Below are positions 45,255 through 53,787 of a DNA stretch of 64,000 bases, piece after piece. The first letter of the stretch is position 1; each line of letters opens with the position of its first letter. Source of the stretch: Desulfobulbus sp. (GTDB lineage: Bacteria > Desulfobacterota > Desulfobulbia > Desulfobulbales > Desulfobulbaceae); NCBI GenBank assembly GCA_031280615.1, contig JAITGO010000022.1:224951-288950 (forward strand). Direction: 5' to 3'. Made by a program: the position numbers and the translations under genes. Below the pieces are notes generated by a model that saw only the letters and a list, made by a program, of their open reading frames with translations, did not search any database and had not been told where the DNA came from.

Positions 45255-46688
45255 TTAAAGATACAGATCCCTGGTCTTGCCGCTGCGGATCGCCTCGACG
45301 TTGCGGCGGGCCTGTTCCCGGTGCTGGGATTTGGGAACCTTTTCCAGTTCCCGATCCACCAGGGCATAGCCCACGGCCTTCACCTCGGGCGAGGCGTAAT
45401 CCTCCAAGTATTCGGACAGGGTCATCAGGGCGTTGGGGTGGCAGACATTCTTGATCTGGCCGCTCTTGGCCAGGGCCATGAAACGGTCGCCGGTACGGCC
45501 GGAGCGGTAGCAGGCGGTGCACCAGGAGGGCACCAGTCCTTCGGACATCAGCCAGGCAATGATCTCGTCGGCCGTGCGCTCGTCGTTCTTGGCGAACTGG
45601 GCGGTCAGGGTGGGATCGATCTCGCCGGTTTCCCGGCGGCGCTTTTCGGCCATGTAGCCGCCGACACCGACGGCGCTGCAGGCGCTCATCTGGGTGATGC
45701 CGCAGTCGAGCAGGTCCTTGCGCATGGCCGCGGTCTCGCGGGTGGAGATGATGATCCCGGTGTAGGGCACTGCCAGGCGCAGGACCGCGACGATTTTCTT
45801 GAAGGTTTCGTCGTCGGGGATGTTGGGGTAGACCGCGCTTAAGTCCACTCCCTCGGCCGGCCGGATACGGGGCACCGAGATGGTGTGGAAGCCGACGCCG
45901 TAGGTGTGTTCGAGATGCTCGTTGTGGATCACCATGGCCAAGGCCTCGAACAGGGGATCGTGGAGGCCGAAGAGCACGCCGGCGCCGACATCGTCGATCC
46001 CGGCCGTCATCGCCCGGTCAAAGGCGGTGGTGTGGTACCAGTAATCCCGTTTCGGCCCGGCCAGGTGAAACCGCTCGTAGGTCGGCTGGTGGTAGGTTTC
46101 CTGGAAAAGGATGTAGGTGCCGATGCCCACTTCCGTGAGTTTGCGATAATTTTCAACCGTGGTCGCGGCGATGTTGACGTTGACCCGCCGGATCTCCCCG
46201 GAGAGATCGGCCTGGGTTTGGTAGATGGTGCGCAGGCAGTCGAGAATATAGTCGATGGGGCAGTTGACGTCGTCCTCGCCGGCCTCGAGCGCAATCCGCT
46301 TATGCCCCATGGAGACGATTTCGACGATCTCGTCGCGGACCTCGTCCTGGGTCAGCTGGCGGCGCTTGAAGCTGTGGCATTCGTTGTAGGCGCAGTAGGC
46401 GCAGCGGTTGACGCAGTAATCGCTGACATAGAGCGGCGCAAACATGACGATGCGGTTGCCGTAAATCGCCTCCTTGATCGATCGGGCCACCTGGAAGAGC
46501 CGGGGCAGGTGCCGGTCGTTCATTGTCAGCAGGCTTGCCACCTCGAGGTGGCTTAAGCCCTCGAAGCGGGCGGCCTTTTCGAGGATCGCCTCGATGGCGC
46601 TGTCCGGGGTGGCGGCAGCCTGGTCGAGAATGGCTTCGATTTCTGCCGGGCGGATGAATTGGTCGATTTCCACAGTATCTGTCAACAT
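45255..46688 (-). CDS. hydG: [FeFe]-hydrogenase maturase HydG (radical SAM tyrosine lyase)
   Basis: 477 residues. Radical SAM motif SDYCVNRCAYCAY (C-x3-C-x2-C) near residue 92 and the C-terminal second-cluster motif C-x2-C-x22-C beginning CTACYRSGRTG. Both are diagnostic of HydG, which cleaves tyrosine to make the CO and cyanide ligands of the H-cluster diiron site. The ATG at 46688 is preceded by GGGAGA; an in-frame ATG five codons earlier is less well placed. Last gene of the operon with the Tat-exported hydrogenase, while hydE and hydF are in the neighbouring operon. Confidence 0.96.
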   Translation of the reverse strand: MLTDTVEIDQFIRPAEIEAILDQAAATPDSAIEAILEKAARFEGLSHLEVASLLTMNDRHLPRLFQVARSIKEAIYGNRIVMFAPLYVSDYCVNRCAYCAYNECHSFKRRQLTQDEVRDEIVEIVSMGHKRIALEAGEDDVNCPIDYILDCLRTIYQTQADLSGEIRRVNVNIAATTVENYRKLTEVGIGTYILFQETYHQPTYERFHLAGPKRDYWYHTTAFDRAMTAGIDDVGAGVLFGLHDPLFEALAMVIHNEHLEHTYGVGFHTISVPRIRPAEGVDLSAVYPNIPDDETFKKIVAVLRLAVPYTGIIISTRETAAMRKDLLDCGITQMSACSAVGVGGYMAEKRRRETGEIDPTLTAQFAKNDERTADEIIAWLMSEGLVPSWCTACYRSGRTGDRFMALAKSGQIKNVCHPNALMTLSEYLEDYASPEVKAVGYALVDRELEKVPKSQHREQARRNVEAIRSGKTRDLYL

Positions 46689-46842
46689 GGCGTGTTCTCC
46701 CATGGCCCGGCAGGCAGCCGCAGAGACCGCCTGCCGGTGAGGATAGAATCAAACAATAGGCTCGAGTCCGCCCGGAGGCAAGGCTCGCGGCCGAATGCCG
46801 TCAGGGCCGCTACGGCTCAAGACGGCTACGGACAAGGCGGCG

Positions 46843-48012
46843 TCAACCGTGCGCCTGGGCCGGCCCGGGCGCGGCCTGCTGGTCGTGGGCCGGGAAAACG
46901 TCGAAATTCTCGACGATGAACAGATAGATCAAGATGCCCACCGAAATCAACCCAAAGGTCAAGAACAGCTCGGCCACCGAGGGAAAGTAGCTGGCCCCGG
47001 CCGCCTTGGCCATGCCGGTGAAGACCACGTTGCCCCGGTTCAAGGCCACGCCCAGGACCATGAGCACCGCATTGCGCACGATCATGGTTTGGGTCATCTC
47101 CCGGCCCAGCAGTTTGTAGCTCCAGAAAAACCAGAGCGGCAGCAGGCAACCGATCACCAGCTCCAACAGGCACATCAGACTGACGGTATCCAGGGCGAAC
47201 AGCGCGGTCAACTGCCCGCGCACGGCCAGATCGCCAACCCGCAGCACCGTGTAAAAGGTCATGACATAGCCCGACCATTTGGCCAGATAGGTCATGGCAG
47301 GCGCATCCCAATCGTGCCGGAAAAAGCGGCCCGCCAGCGCGGTCTCGCAGGTGACCATGGCCGGGCCGACCGCCACCGCCGAGGAATAGTAGAGAATCGG
47401 CAGAAGCATGGTCCACCACAGCTCGTTGAGCTTGCCCAGGGTCAGTACGTACATCGATCCGAGGGAACTCTGGTGCATGGTCGACAGGGCAATGCCGCCG
47501 ATGACCAACGGCGCGGTCAGCCTGGTGAAAAAGGAGGATACTTTTCGCAATCCGAGCCCCTTGAACAACACCGGCGCGAACTCGCAGGTGAGGACGATGG
47601 TGTAGAGCAAGACGCACATGTAGAGCTCGAACATCACCGAATGCTCGCCCCAACTGAAGATGGGGTGCCACCAGCCGTACCAGCGGCCCAGATCCATCAG
47701 CAGGCCGAAACCGACCAGGCAGTAGCCGAGCCAGGCGGTGAGGATGGCCGGTTTGACCACGGATTTGACCTTTTTCACCCCGAGCACGTAGTAGATGCCG
47801 GCGGTGGTGAAACCGCCGGCGGCCAGGGCCACGCCCAGCTTGACATCGACGTAGATCCACAGCCCCCAGGGCCAGGCGTCGGTGAGATTGGTCATCTGCA
47901 GGCCGTTGACCAGGCGATAGGCGACGATGCCGACGAAAATCAGGGAAAAGCCGATCAGGACCAGCCGGAAGGGGGTCATGCGAAAGGTGATTCTAGTACC
48001 GTTGATGGTCAT
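46843..48012 (-). CDS. HybB/NrfD-family membrane subunit of a periplasmic hydrogenase
   Basis: 389 residues, about ten hydrophobic segments. NrfD/HybB features: WPWGLWIYVDVKLGVALAAGGF, WHPIFSWGEHSVMFELYMCV and the LSTMHQSSLGSMYVLT histidine region. In this family it passes electrons between a periplasmic Fe-S subunit and the quinone pool. The ATG overlaps the stop of the HybA-like gene (ATGA), with GGAGG before it. It probably links the adjacent [FeFe]-hydrogenase to menaquinone. Confidence 0.9.
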   Translation of the reverse strand: MTINGTRITFRMTPFRLVLIGFSLIFVGIVAYRLVNGLQMTNLTDAWPWGLWIYVDVKLGVALAAGGFTTAGIYYVLGVKKVKSVVKPAILTAWLGYCLVGFGLLMDLGRWYGWWHPIFSWGEHSVMFELYMCVLLYTIVLTCEFAPVLFKGLGLRKVSSFFTRLTAPLVIGGIALSTMHQSSLGSMYVLTLGKLNELWWTMLLPILYYSSAVAVGPAMVTCETALAGRFFRHDWDAPAMTYLAKWSGYVMTFYTVLRVGDLAVRGQLTALFALDTVSLMCLLELVIGCLLPLWFFWSYKLLGREMTQTMIVRNAVLMVLGVALNRGNVVFTGMAKAAGASYFPSVAELFLTFGLISVGILIYLFIVENFDVFPAHDQQAAPGPAQAHG

Positions 48013-48809
48013 GCCTGCGGCCCTCCTGTGCGGTCGAGTTTACCCTCCGCCGCGGCATTGCGGCGTTTGTTGATGAAATAGATGCCGGACAGGATCGCGG
48101 TCCAGCCCAGGAGAATGGCCGGCAGCTTGCTGAGGATCTGCCAGGTGTAGGCCGGCAGCGATTCCTGCGGCACCGCGGTCTTGAAACCGAGCTTGTCGAA
48201 CGGCTGGTCGGAAAGATAGAGCCAGGCCGTGCCGCCGACCTCGGTCTCGCCGAAGAGATGGTCGATATAGAGTCCCTTGTTGGCGGCGATCCGTTGGTGG
48301 GCCGTCTTGACCAATTGGTCGCGGTCGCCGAACTGCATCACCTGGTTCGGGCAGACCGCGATGCAGGCGGGCTGCTCGCCGGCGACCACCCGGGTGAAGC
48401 ACATCTGGCACTTGGAAACCTTGGGAAAACTCTTGTCCCACTCGTACTTGGGAATGTTGAAGGGGCAGGCCACCATGCAGTAGCGGCAACCGACGCAGAG
48501 ATCGGGGTGGTAGACCACCGGCCCTTCCGGGGTCTTGCGCAGAGCGCCGACCAGGCAGGACGAGGCGCAGGCCGGATCGACGCAGTGCAGGCACTGTTTC
48601 TTGGCAAAGCGCCAGGCCGCGTGGCCGCCTTGGTCGGTGACATCGTGCTTGCTGACCACGGTCCAGTTGATATCCACCAGCTGGGCGGCTTCTCCCAAGG
48701 TGGGTTTGTTGACTTCATCGTATTTCTTTTCGTTCCACAGCTTGCAGGCCACCGTGCAGGCGCCGCAGCCGAAACATTTGGTCATGTCGACCAGGACTCC
48801 CTTGGACAT
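48009..48809 (-). CDS. HybA-like electron-transfer subunit with four [4Fe-4S] sites
   Basis: 266 residues. Cysteine clusters CFGCGACTVACK, CLHCVDPACASSC, CVGCRYCMVACP and CQMCFTRVV...CIAVCP give four cubane sites in the DMSO-reductase-B/HybA pattern. A C-terminal membrane helix (about 227-247) anchors it. No Tat or Sec signal is seen at the N-terminus, so it either stays inside or is carried out with the Tat-bearing hydrogenase. Transfers electrons from the hydrogenase to the NrfD-type subunit. GAGGAAAC precedes the ATG. Confidence 0.92.
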   Translation of the reverse strand: MSKGVLVDMTKCFGCGACTVACKLWNEKKYDEVNKPTLGEAAQLVDINWTVVSKHDVTDQGGHAAWRFAKKQCLHCVDPACASSCLVGALRKTPEGPVVYHPDLCVGCRYCMVACPFNIPKYEWDKSFPKVSKCQMCFTRVVAGEQPACIAVCPNQVMQFGDRDQLVKTAHQRIAANKGLYIDHLFGETEVGGTAWLYLSDQPFDKLGFKTAVPQESLPAYTWQILSKLPAILLGWTAILSGIYFINKRRNAAAEGKLDRTGGPQA

Positions 48810-48831
48810 AATCGTTTCCTCGCCTTCGGCT

Positions 48832-50436
48832 TTAAGCCTTGTTCTTCGCGGTCAGCGAACCGCTGCGGTCGGTGTAGGTGGTGTGCAGGAGCCGGTGCGC
48901 CAGCTCGCCGTTGGGCTGCCCCAGATATTCGGCGTACAGGTCCAGCACCTCCTTGTTCTCGTGGCTCAGCCGCTTCTTGTAGATGGTGGCATCGATGGCA
49001 TAGATCGACCGGATCCGTTCCTTGCGGACCCAGTCGCCGGGAGGCACCGAGGTCTTGGGCTGGCCGCCGCCGCTGATGCAGCCTCCGGGACAGGCCATGA
49101 ACTCGACGAAATGATAGCGGGGCGGCAGGCCGGCCTGCTTGTCGGCCCGGATTTGGTCGAGCAATTGGCGGGCGTTGCCCAGGCCGCTGGCCACCGCCAC
49201 CCGCAGCTCGCCGAAGCCCGGCACCTCGAGGCTTGCCTCCTTCACTCCCTGCAGCCCGCGCACCGCGGTCAGGTTCAAGAGCGCATCCGGCGGATTTTGG
49301 CCGGTCAGCAGGTAGTAGCCGGAGCGGACCGCCGCCTCCATCACCCCGCCGGTGGCAGCAAAAATGACCGCCGCGCCGGTGCCCTCACCCATAAGCGAAT
49401 CGTAGGGTTGGGGGGCGAGATTGGCGAGATCGATGCCTTTCCGCTTGATCATCCGGGCCAGTTCGCGGGTGGTGAGGACAAAGTTGACGTCGCGCAGCTC
49501 CGGGTTTCCGGCCAAGGCCCCGGCACTGTTCATCTCGCCGCGGGCGGCCTCGAATTTCTTGGCGGTGCAGGGCATGATCGAGACGCTGACGATCTGTTTG
49601 GGATCGATCCCCTTTTTCTTGGCGTAATAGGTCTTGGCCACCGAGCCGAGCATTTGCTGCGGCGACTTGCAGGTGGACATGTGCTCCAGCAGATCGGGAT
49701 AGAAATACTCGCAGAACTTGACCCACCCCGGCGAACAGGAGGTGAACTGGGGCAGGGCGGTCGGGGCGTGGCCGTGGTCCTCGCTCTCGTGCTGGCCGCC
49801 GGCCGCCTTGATCCGGCCGATCAGTTCGGTGCCTTCCTCCATGATGGTCAGATCGGCGCTGAAATTGGTGTCGAACACCCGGTCAAAGCCCAGCAGTTTC
49901 AGCGCGGCCACCATCTTGCCCTCGACGATGGAGCCGGCCGGCATGCCGAATTCCTCGCCGATGGCGATACGGGTGGCCGGCGCGGTCTGGACGATCACAT
50001 GCAGCTTGGCATCGCCGATGACCCGCAGCACCCGGGCGATATCGTCGCGTTCGCCGATGGCGCCGGTCGGACACCACAGCGCGCATTGGCCGCAGTTGAC
50101 GCAAGTGATGTCGTTCTTGATCGGCAAGCCGTAGAATCCTTCGACGCTCTGTACGCGCTCGCAGGCCTCGGCGCATTGGCCGCAGAGGATGCACTTGCGG
50201 TCGTCGCGGACGATGGAGGGGTTGGCGGGATCGATCGGAACCCGGCCGCGCACCTGCACCGGCCAGGAGCCGGGCGCATTGTATTGCTGCGGGGTCCACC
50301 CTTCGCCGCCGGAGGGTTTGCCGGCATCCTTGCAGCCCGACAGCGTTGCCAGGGCACCGCTCAGGCCGGCCGCCCCCAGTCCCTTGAGAAAAAAACGCCG
50401 GGAACACGGCAGGCCCTTGTTGCTTTTGGTCTCCAT
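48832..50436 (-). CDS. Periplasmic [FeFe]-hydrogenase with twin-arginine signal
   Basis: 534 residues from METKSNKG. Tat signal SRRFFLKGLGAAGLSGALATL (about 11-31; the SRRFFLK box is ideal), with a Cys just after that could also be lipidated. Two [4Fe-4S] motifs CILCGQCAEAC and CVNCGQCALWC. H-cluster motifs: L1 TSCSPGW, L2 IMPCTAKKFEA, L3 EFMACPGGCISGGGQP. A C-terminal small-subunit domain follows (YLGQPNGELAHRLLHTTY). All four H-cluster cysteines are present, so it should be active. The start is chosen to place the Tat signal at the N-terminus; the frame is open upstream to 50658. GGAGG lies 11 bases upstream. Confidence 0.93.
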   Translation of the reverse strand: METKSNKGLPCSRRFFLKGLGAAGLSGALATLSGCKDAGKPSGGEGWTPQQYNAPGSWPVQVRGRVPIDPANPSIVRDDRKCILCGQCAEACERVQSVEGFYGLPIKNDITCVNCGQCALWCPTGAIGERDDIARVLRVIGDAKLHVIVQTAPATRIAIGEEFGMPAGSIVEGKMVAALKLLGFDRVFDTNFSADLTIMEEGTELIGRIKAAGGQHESEDHGHAPTALPQFTSCSPGWVKFCEYFYPDLLEHMSTCKSPQQMLGSVAKTYYAKKKGIDPKQIVSVSIMPCTAKKFEAARGEMNSAGALAGNPELRDVNFVLTTRELARMIKRKGIDLANLAPQPYDSLMGEGTGAAVIFAATGGVMEAAVRSGYYLLTGQNPPDALLNLTAVRGLQGVKEASLEVPGFGELRVAVASGLGNARQLLDQIRADKQAGLPPRYHFVEFMACPGGCISGGGQPKTSVPPGDWVRKERIRSIYAIDATIYKKRLSHENKEVLDLYAEYLGQPNGELAHRLLHTTYTDRSGSLTAKNKA

Positions 50437-50660
50437 ATCGTCCACATCCTCCGCTGAAATAATCTCACGGGCGCTCCGGTCGCGTGCCATTTCCCGCCGT
50501 TTCCTCCCAACTCGGCGCGCTCTTTTCTCGATCGCGCCAAGACGGGCACCGGCACCGAACGATTTCCCCTTCCTCCGCATCCTTGCTCCCGATCGAACCA
50601 AGCCCTTTTTCAGGAAGCCGTTACTGATTGGAGGAAGTTTTGCGGTACCACATGGCAACT

Positions 50661-50684
50661 ATATAGAGAATTAATTCTCTATAT
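50661..50684. promoter_or_regulatory. Perfect 24-bp palindromic operator of the periplasmic hydrogenase operon
   Basis: Core GAGAATTAATTCTC (50666-50679), flanked by ATATA/TATAT to make a perfect 24-base dyad centred 14.5 bases downstream of the -10 box, over the expected transcription start. Repressor binding there would block initiation. The same element lies before rex. Confidence 0.75.
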
Positions 50685-50686
50685 AT

Positions 50687-50715
50687 ATTTTATTGAAAAA
50701 TGGTTGATTTGTCAA
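50687..50715 (-). promoter_or_regulatory. Sigma-70-type promoter of the periplasmic hydrogenase operon
   Basis: Minus strand: TTGACA (50715-50710), 17-base spacer, TAAAAT (50692-50687). Confidence 0.8.
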
Positions 50716-50876
50716 TTGTATTTAAAAATTGAAAAGCGAGTAATTTGGGGATTTTTTTGCAAACGGTCAGGCCGGCGAACAGGGAAAAACAGCGGGGAAA
50801 AGAGGGGCGCCAAGGGGCACAAAGGGGGCGGGGGAATACCGGTCGGCGCCGACGAAGGGGGAGCTCCGGTTCGCTC

Positions 50877-52055
50877 TCAGATAAACCGGACCGAGGTGGC
50901 GTTGAGGTGTTTTTCCTCGAGCAGGGAAACGATGCGGCGGACGATGTTGCGGCGCAGATCGAGCTCCTGGGGGGTGTTGGGATCCTGGTGGGCTTCGTTG
51001 ATTCGGGTGCCGACGATGAAATGGATGATGTCGCTGCCCAGCATCAGCCGGACGATGTCTCCGGCCGGATTGGCCGGCAAACGGGCGACCGGCACCTCCT
51101 CGGCGAGCAGTTGCGCCACATGGGCCAGGGTCAGGGCCCCTTCGGTGATCAGGTCGATGCCTTCCATCCTGGCCGGCGGCGGCAGGCCGGTATCGATCTG
51201 GCCGAGGTTGACGGTGATCGGCCGCCGCAGAACCCGGCCGATGATGGTGGCCGTGGTGCCGCCGCAGATGATTTTCCGCCCCGGAAAGGTCTGGGCCGCC
51301 TGGGCGAGTTCGAAATCGCGCTGGGGCGCGAAGGGCGGCCCGGTCATGACCAGCAGCTGCCGCGGCACCCGGAAATGGACCACGGCGCAACTGATGTCGT
51401 CCCGGGCGGTCCCGCCGTCGTTGGCCAGCGCCCGATCCATCAAGGCAGTGGCCAGCCGCCGGGACGACATTTCGGGATTGGCGCGGATCAGTTCCCGGGC
51501 ATAGTCCGCGGCCCGCTCCCGGGTCCACCCCAACGGCATGGTCGGCTGGCCCATGCCCGATTGGGTGATGCCGTCGGAACAGCACAGCAGCCGATCGCCG
51601 ATGGCCAGCTGGAGTCGGCCGTGGTAGATCAACCGCTCCTTCCACCGCTCCAGGGTGATCACCGAGCGTTCCAGCTCCACCTCCTCGGCCCCGCGCAACA
51701 GCGCCAGGGGCGGATTGCCGTGCTCGATGAAGCGCAGATTGCCGCTTTCGTCGAGGTCGATCAGGGTAAAGGTCGAATAGCTGATCTTCCGCACCTCGCA
51801 GATCGGCAGGGTATCCATGATCGAGTGGGCCCAGCTGCGGGTGTCGGTGCAGGTGGAGGCGAACTTGAGGGCCATGGAGGCGGTGAGATTGGCCAGCACC
51901 GAGGCCTTGACCCCGGAGCCCAGGCCGTCGGAGAGGACCGCCAAAACTCGGCCCTCTTCCTTGATCCGGTGGGACAGGACCGCATCGCCGCAGATCGACT
52001 GGCGGTGCTTGCTGCACTGGGCATGGTCGACATCGATGAAGGCGTTGTCAGCCAT
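50877..52055 (-). CDS. SpoIIE/PP2C-like phosphatase of the sensory hydrogenase operon
   Basis: 392 residues from MADNAFIDV. SpoIIE-type metal motifs: AVLSDGLGSGVKAS near residue 45, LLCCSDGITQSG, and ARDDISCAVVHF. A C-terminal part of unknown fold (about 235-392) follows. Family members dephosphorylate anti-sigma antagonists or similar proteins. Its ATG overlaps the stop codon of the hydrogenase-like sensor gene by eight bases, so the two are made together. By analogy with clostridial sensory hydrogenases it is likely the output of the sensor; the target is unknown. Confidence 0.88.
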   Translation of the reverse strand: MADNAFIDVDHAQCSKHRQSICGDAVLSHRIKEEGRVLAVLSDGLGSGVKASVLANLTASMALKFASTCTDTRSWAHSIMDTLPICEVRKISYSTFTLIDLDESGNLRFIEHGNPPLALLRGAEEVELERSVITLERWKERLIYHGRLQLAIGDRLLCCSDGITQSGMGQPTMPLGWTRERAADYARELIRANPEMSSRRLATALMDRALANDGGTARDDISCAVVHFRVPRQLLVMTGPPFAPQRDFELAQAAQTFPGRKIICGGTTATIIGRVLRRPITVNLGQIDTGLPPPARMEGIDLITEGALTLAHVAQLLAEEVPVARLPANPAGDIVRLMLGSDIIHFIVGTRINEAHQDPNTPQELDLRRNIVRRIVSLLEEKHLNATSVRFI

Positions 52056-53787
52056 TGCTGCCGCCCCCTTCCTCGCCATCGATCTTGGCCGGCGAGAACG
52101 ATTCGATGATGCTGTTGAGGGTCACCTCGGATTCGGCGGCATTTTCCCCCAAGAGATAGGCGATCTTCTGCACCGTGGCCAGGTTCTTCTGGATGACTTC
52201 GCGGGCCCGCCGGATCACCTGTTCCTTCTGCACCGCCGGCCGGGTGATGTCCTGGAGGATGGCGCCGGCCACCGCATGCGGGTCGATGGTGAAGATCGAC
52301 AGGTGCAGGATGGTGTCGAGGAAGCGGACATCCCGGTCGAGGATGTCCATGTCGTTCTTGAGCACGCTGGCAAAGAGCGAATGGAAGGGCAGCAGCGCCT
52401 CGAGCGATACCCCTTCCAGCTCCGCCGGGGTGGCGGTCGCGTGGTGGTGGTTGATGATGGCGACAAAGGCCTCGTTGCATTCCAATACCCGCAAATCGCT
52501 GTCGACGATGACCACCGCCGAGGGCATCTTATGCATCAGCACATTGGCCTTCTTAAAGGCCAGTTGTCGCATCCAGGAGACGCACATCGCCCGTTCGGCC
52601 CGCCGCGCGATTAGGGCCTTGCCGAACTCGCGGCAGGAATCGTAGCCGCAGCCGCCGCAGTTGAGTTCATCCTCCGGGCTGCGTTTGCCGATCGAGCGCA
52701 GCACTTCGGTGATCCTGGTTTCCGACAGATCCGGCTGGCTGAGGGGCAGCGGTTCGATCCGCCGAACGATCTCGAACTCGGGCCGGCGGGGCACCGGCTG
52801 CGCCTCCGGGAAGTGGGCCGAGCGCAGCACCCGGTGGCGCTTGACCACGGTGTTGCCCGCCCGAGTGACCTTGGGCCCGTTGATACAGCCGCCCTCGCAG
52901 GCCAGCAGTTCGAGAAAAAGCCCCTGCTCGGTGTGCAGGCCGGACAGACCGTCCAGGGCGTTGGCCACCGCGCCCAGCCCGGAAAAACTCATGAAGGCGG
53001 CATCGTCGATGCGGCAGTGGGCTTGGATGCCGGCGATCATGCCGCCATCCACCGGATAGAGCACCCCTTCCTCGGCCGCGGTGGGGACGAACCGGTCCTC
53101 CTCGCCGGGAACCAGGGTTTCCGGATCGATCCGCTCGGCCGCGAGCCAGAGTCGGAGGTCCTCGAAGGTGAGGACGACATCGAGCAGCTCCGGCTGCTCG
53201 TCGGCCTCGACCTTCTTGGCGATGCAGGGGCCGATGAAGACGGTGGCGATCTCGGCGCCGAAGTGGTGGCGCAGCAGCCGGCAATGGGCCAACAGCGGCG
53301 ACAGCAGGCCGGTGATCGCCCCGGCCAAGTGCGACCGGTGCTTCTGGATGAAGGCCACCACGGTCGGGCAGGCCGAACTGATCAGCACCTGGCCCGGCTG
53401 CTCGGCCAGGCTGCGGGCGACATGGGCACTGACCTGCTGGGCGCCGAGCGCGGTCTCGGAAACGCCGGTGACGCCCAACCGCCGCAGGGCGGCAACCATC
53501 TGCCCGGCGGCGATGTCGGGGAATTCGGTCAGCCAGGAGGGGGCCAGGGAGACATAGACCCGGGGCGGCAGTTTGACCAGTTGGCGGGCCCGGGCCAGGT
53601 CGTTGCGCACATGTTTGGCGGCATTGGGACAGATCGAGACGCAGCCGCCGCAAAACACGCACATTTCCGGCACGATGGTGGCATAGGCATCCTGGACCCG
53701 GATCGCCTTGACCGGGCAGTGGCGCACGCATTTGTAGCAGTCCTGGCATTCGTGCTTCTCGGTATAGATCGGCATGCGTTTATCCAT
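52048..53787 (-). CDS. Sensory-type [FeFe]-hydrogenase with Fe-S and PAS domains (HydS-like)
   Basis: 579 residues. N-terminal clusters CQDCYKCVRHCP and CVFCGGCVSICP. H-cluster motifs are altered: L1 SSACP (the proton-relay cysteine of TSCCP is Ala), L2 GPCIAKKVE, L3 LACEGGCINGP, so all four H-cluster cysteine ligands remain. Then a CGGCGYDSC four-cysteine Fe-S domain (about 385) and a PAS domain (about 415-525: MPSAVVIVDSDLRVLECNEAF). This is the plan of putative H2-sensing group C/D enzymes. Not expected to be a fast catalyst. Overlaps hydE upstream and the SpoIIE gene downstream, so it acts with them. Confidence 0.9.
   Translation of the reverse strand: MDKRMPIYTEKHECQDCYKCVRHCPVKAIRVQDAYATIVPEMCVFCGGCVSICPNAAKHVRNDLARARQLVKLPPRVYVSLAPSWLTEFPDIAAGQMVAALRRLGVTGVSETALGAQQVSAHVARSLAEQPGQVLISSACPTVVAFIQKHRSHLAGAITGLLSPLLAHCRLLRHHFGAEIATVFIGPCIAKKVEADEQPELLDVVLTFEDLRLWLAAERIDPETLVPGEEDRFVPTAAEEGVLYPVDGGMIAGIQAHCRIDDAAFMSFSGLGAVANALDGLSGLHTEQGLFLELLACEGGCINGPKVTRAGNTVVKRHRVLRSAHFPEAQPVPRRPEFEIVRRIEPLPLSQPDLSETRITEVLRSIGKRSPEDELNCGGCGYDSCREFGKALIARRAERAMCVSWMRQLAFKKANVLMHKMPSAVVIVDSDLRVLECNEAFVAIINHHHATATPAELEGVSLEALLPFHSLFASVLKNDMDILDRDVRFLDTILHLSIFTIDPHAVAGAILQDITRPAVQKEQVIRRAREVIQKNLATVQKIAYLLGENAAESEVTLNSIIESFSPAKIDGEEGGGSNG

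Larger units (their letters stand above)
50437..50876. other. Regulatory region and leader of the periplasmic hydrogenase operon
   Basis: 440 bases. The promoter-operator lies at 50661-50715. The stretch 50437-50660 would be a leader of about 230-240 bases whose function I cannot read. 50716-50876 is the GC-rich space before the SpoIIE gene and holds nothing visible. Confidence 0.55.
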
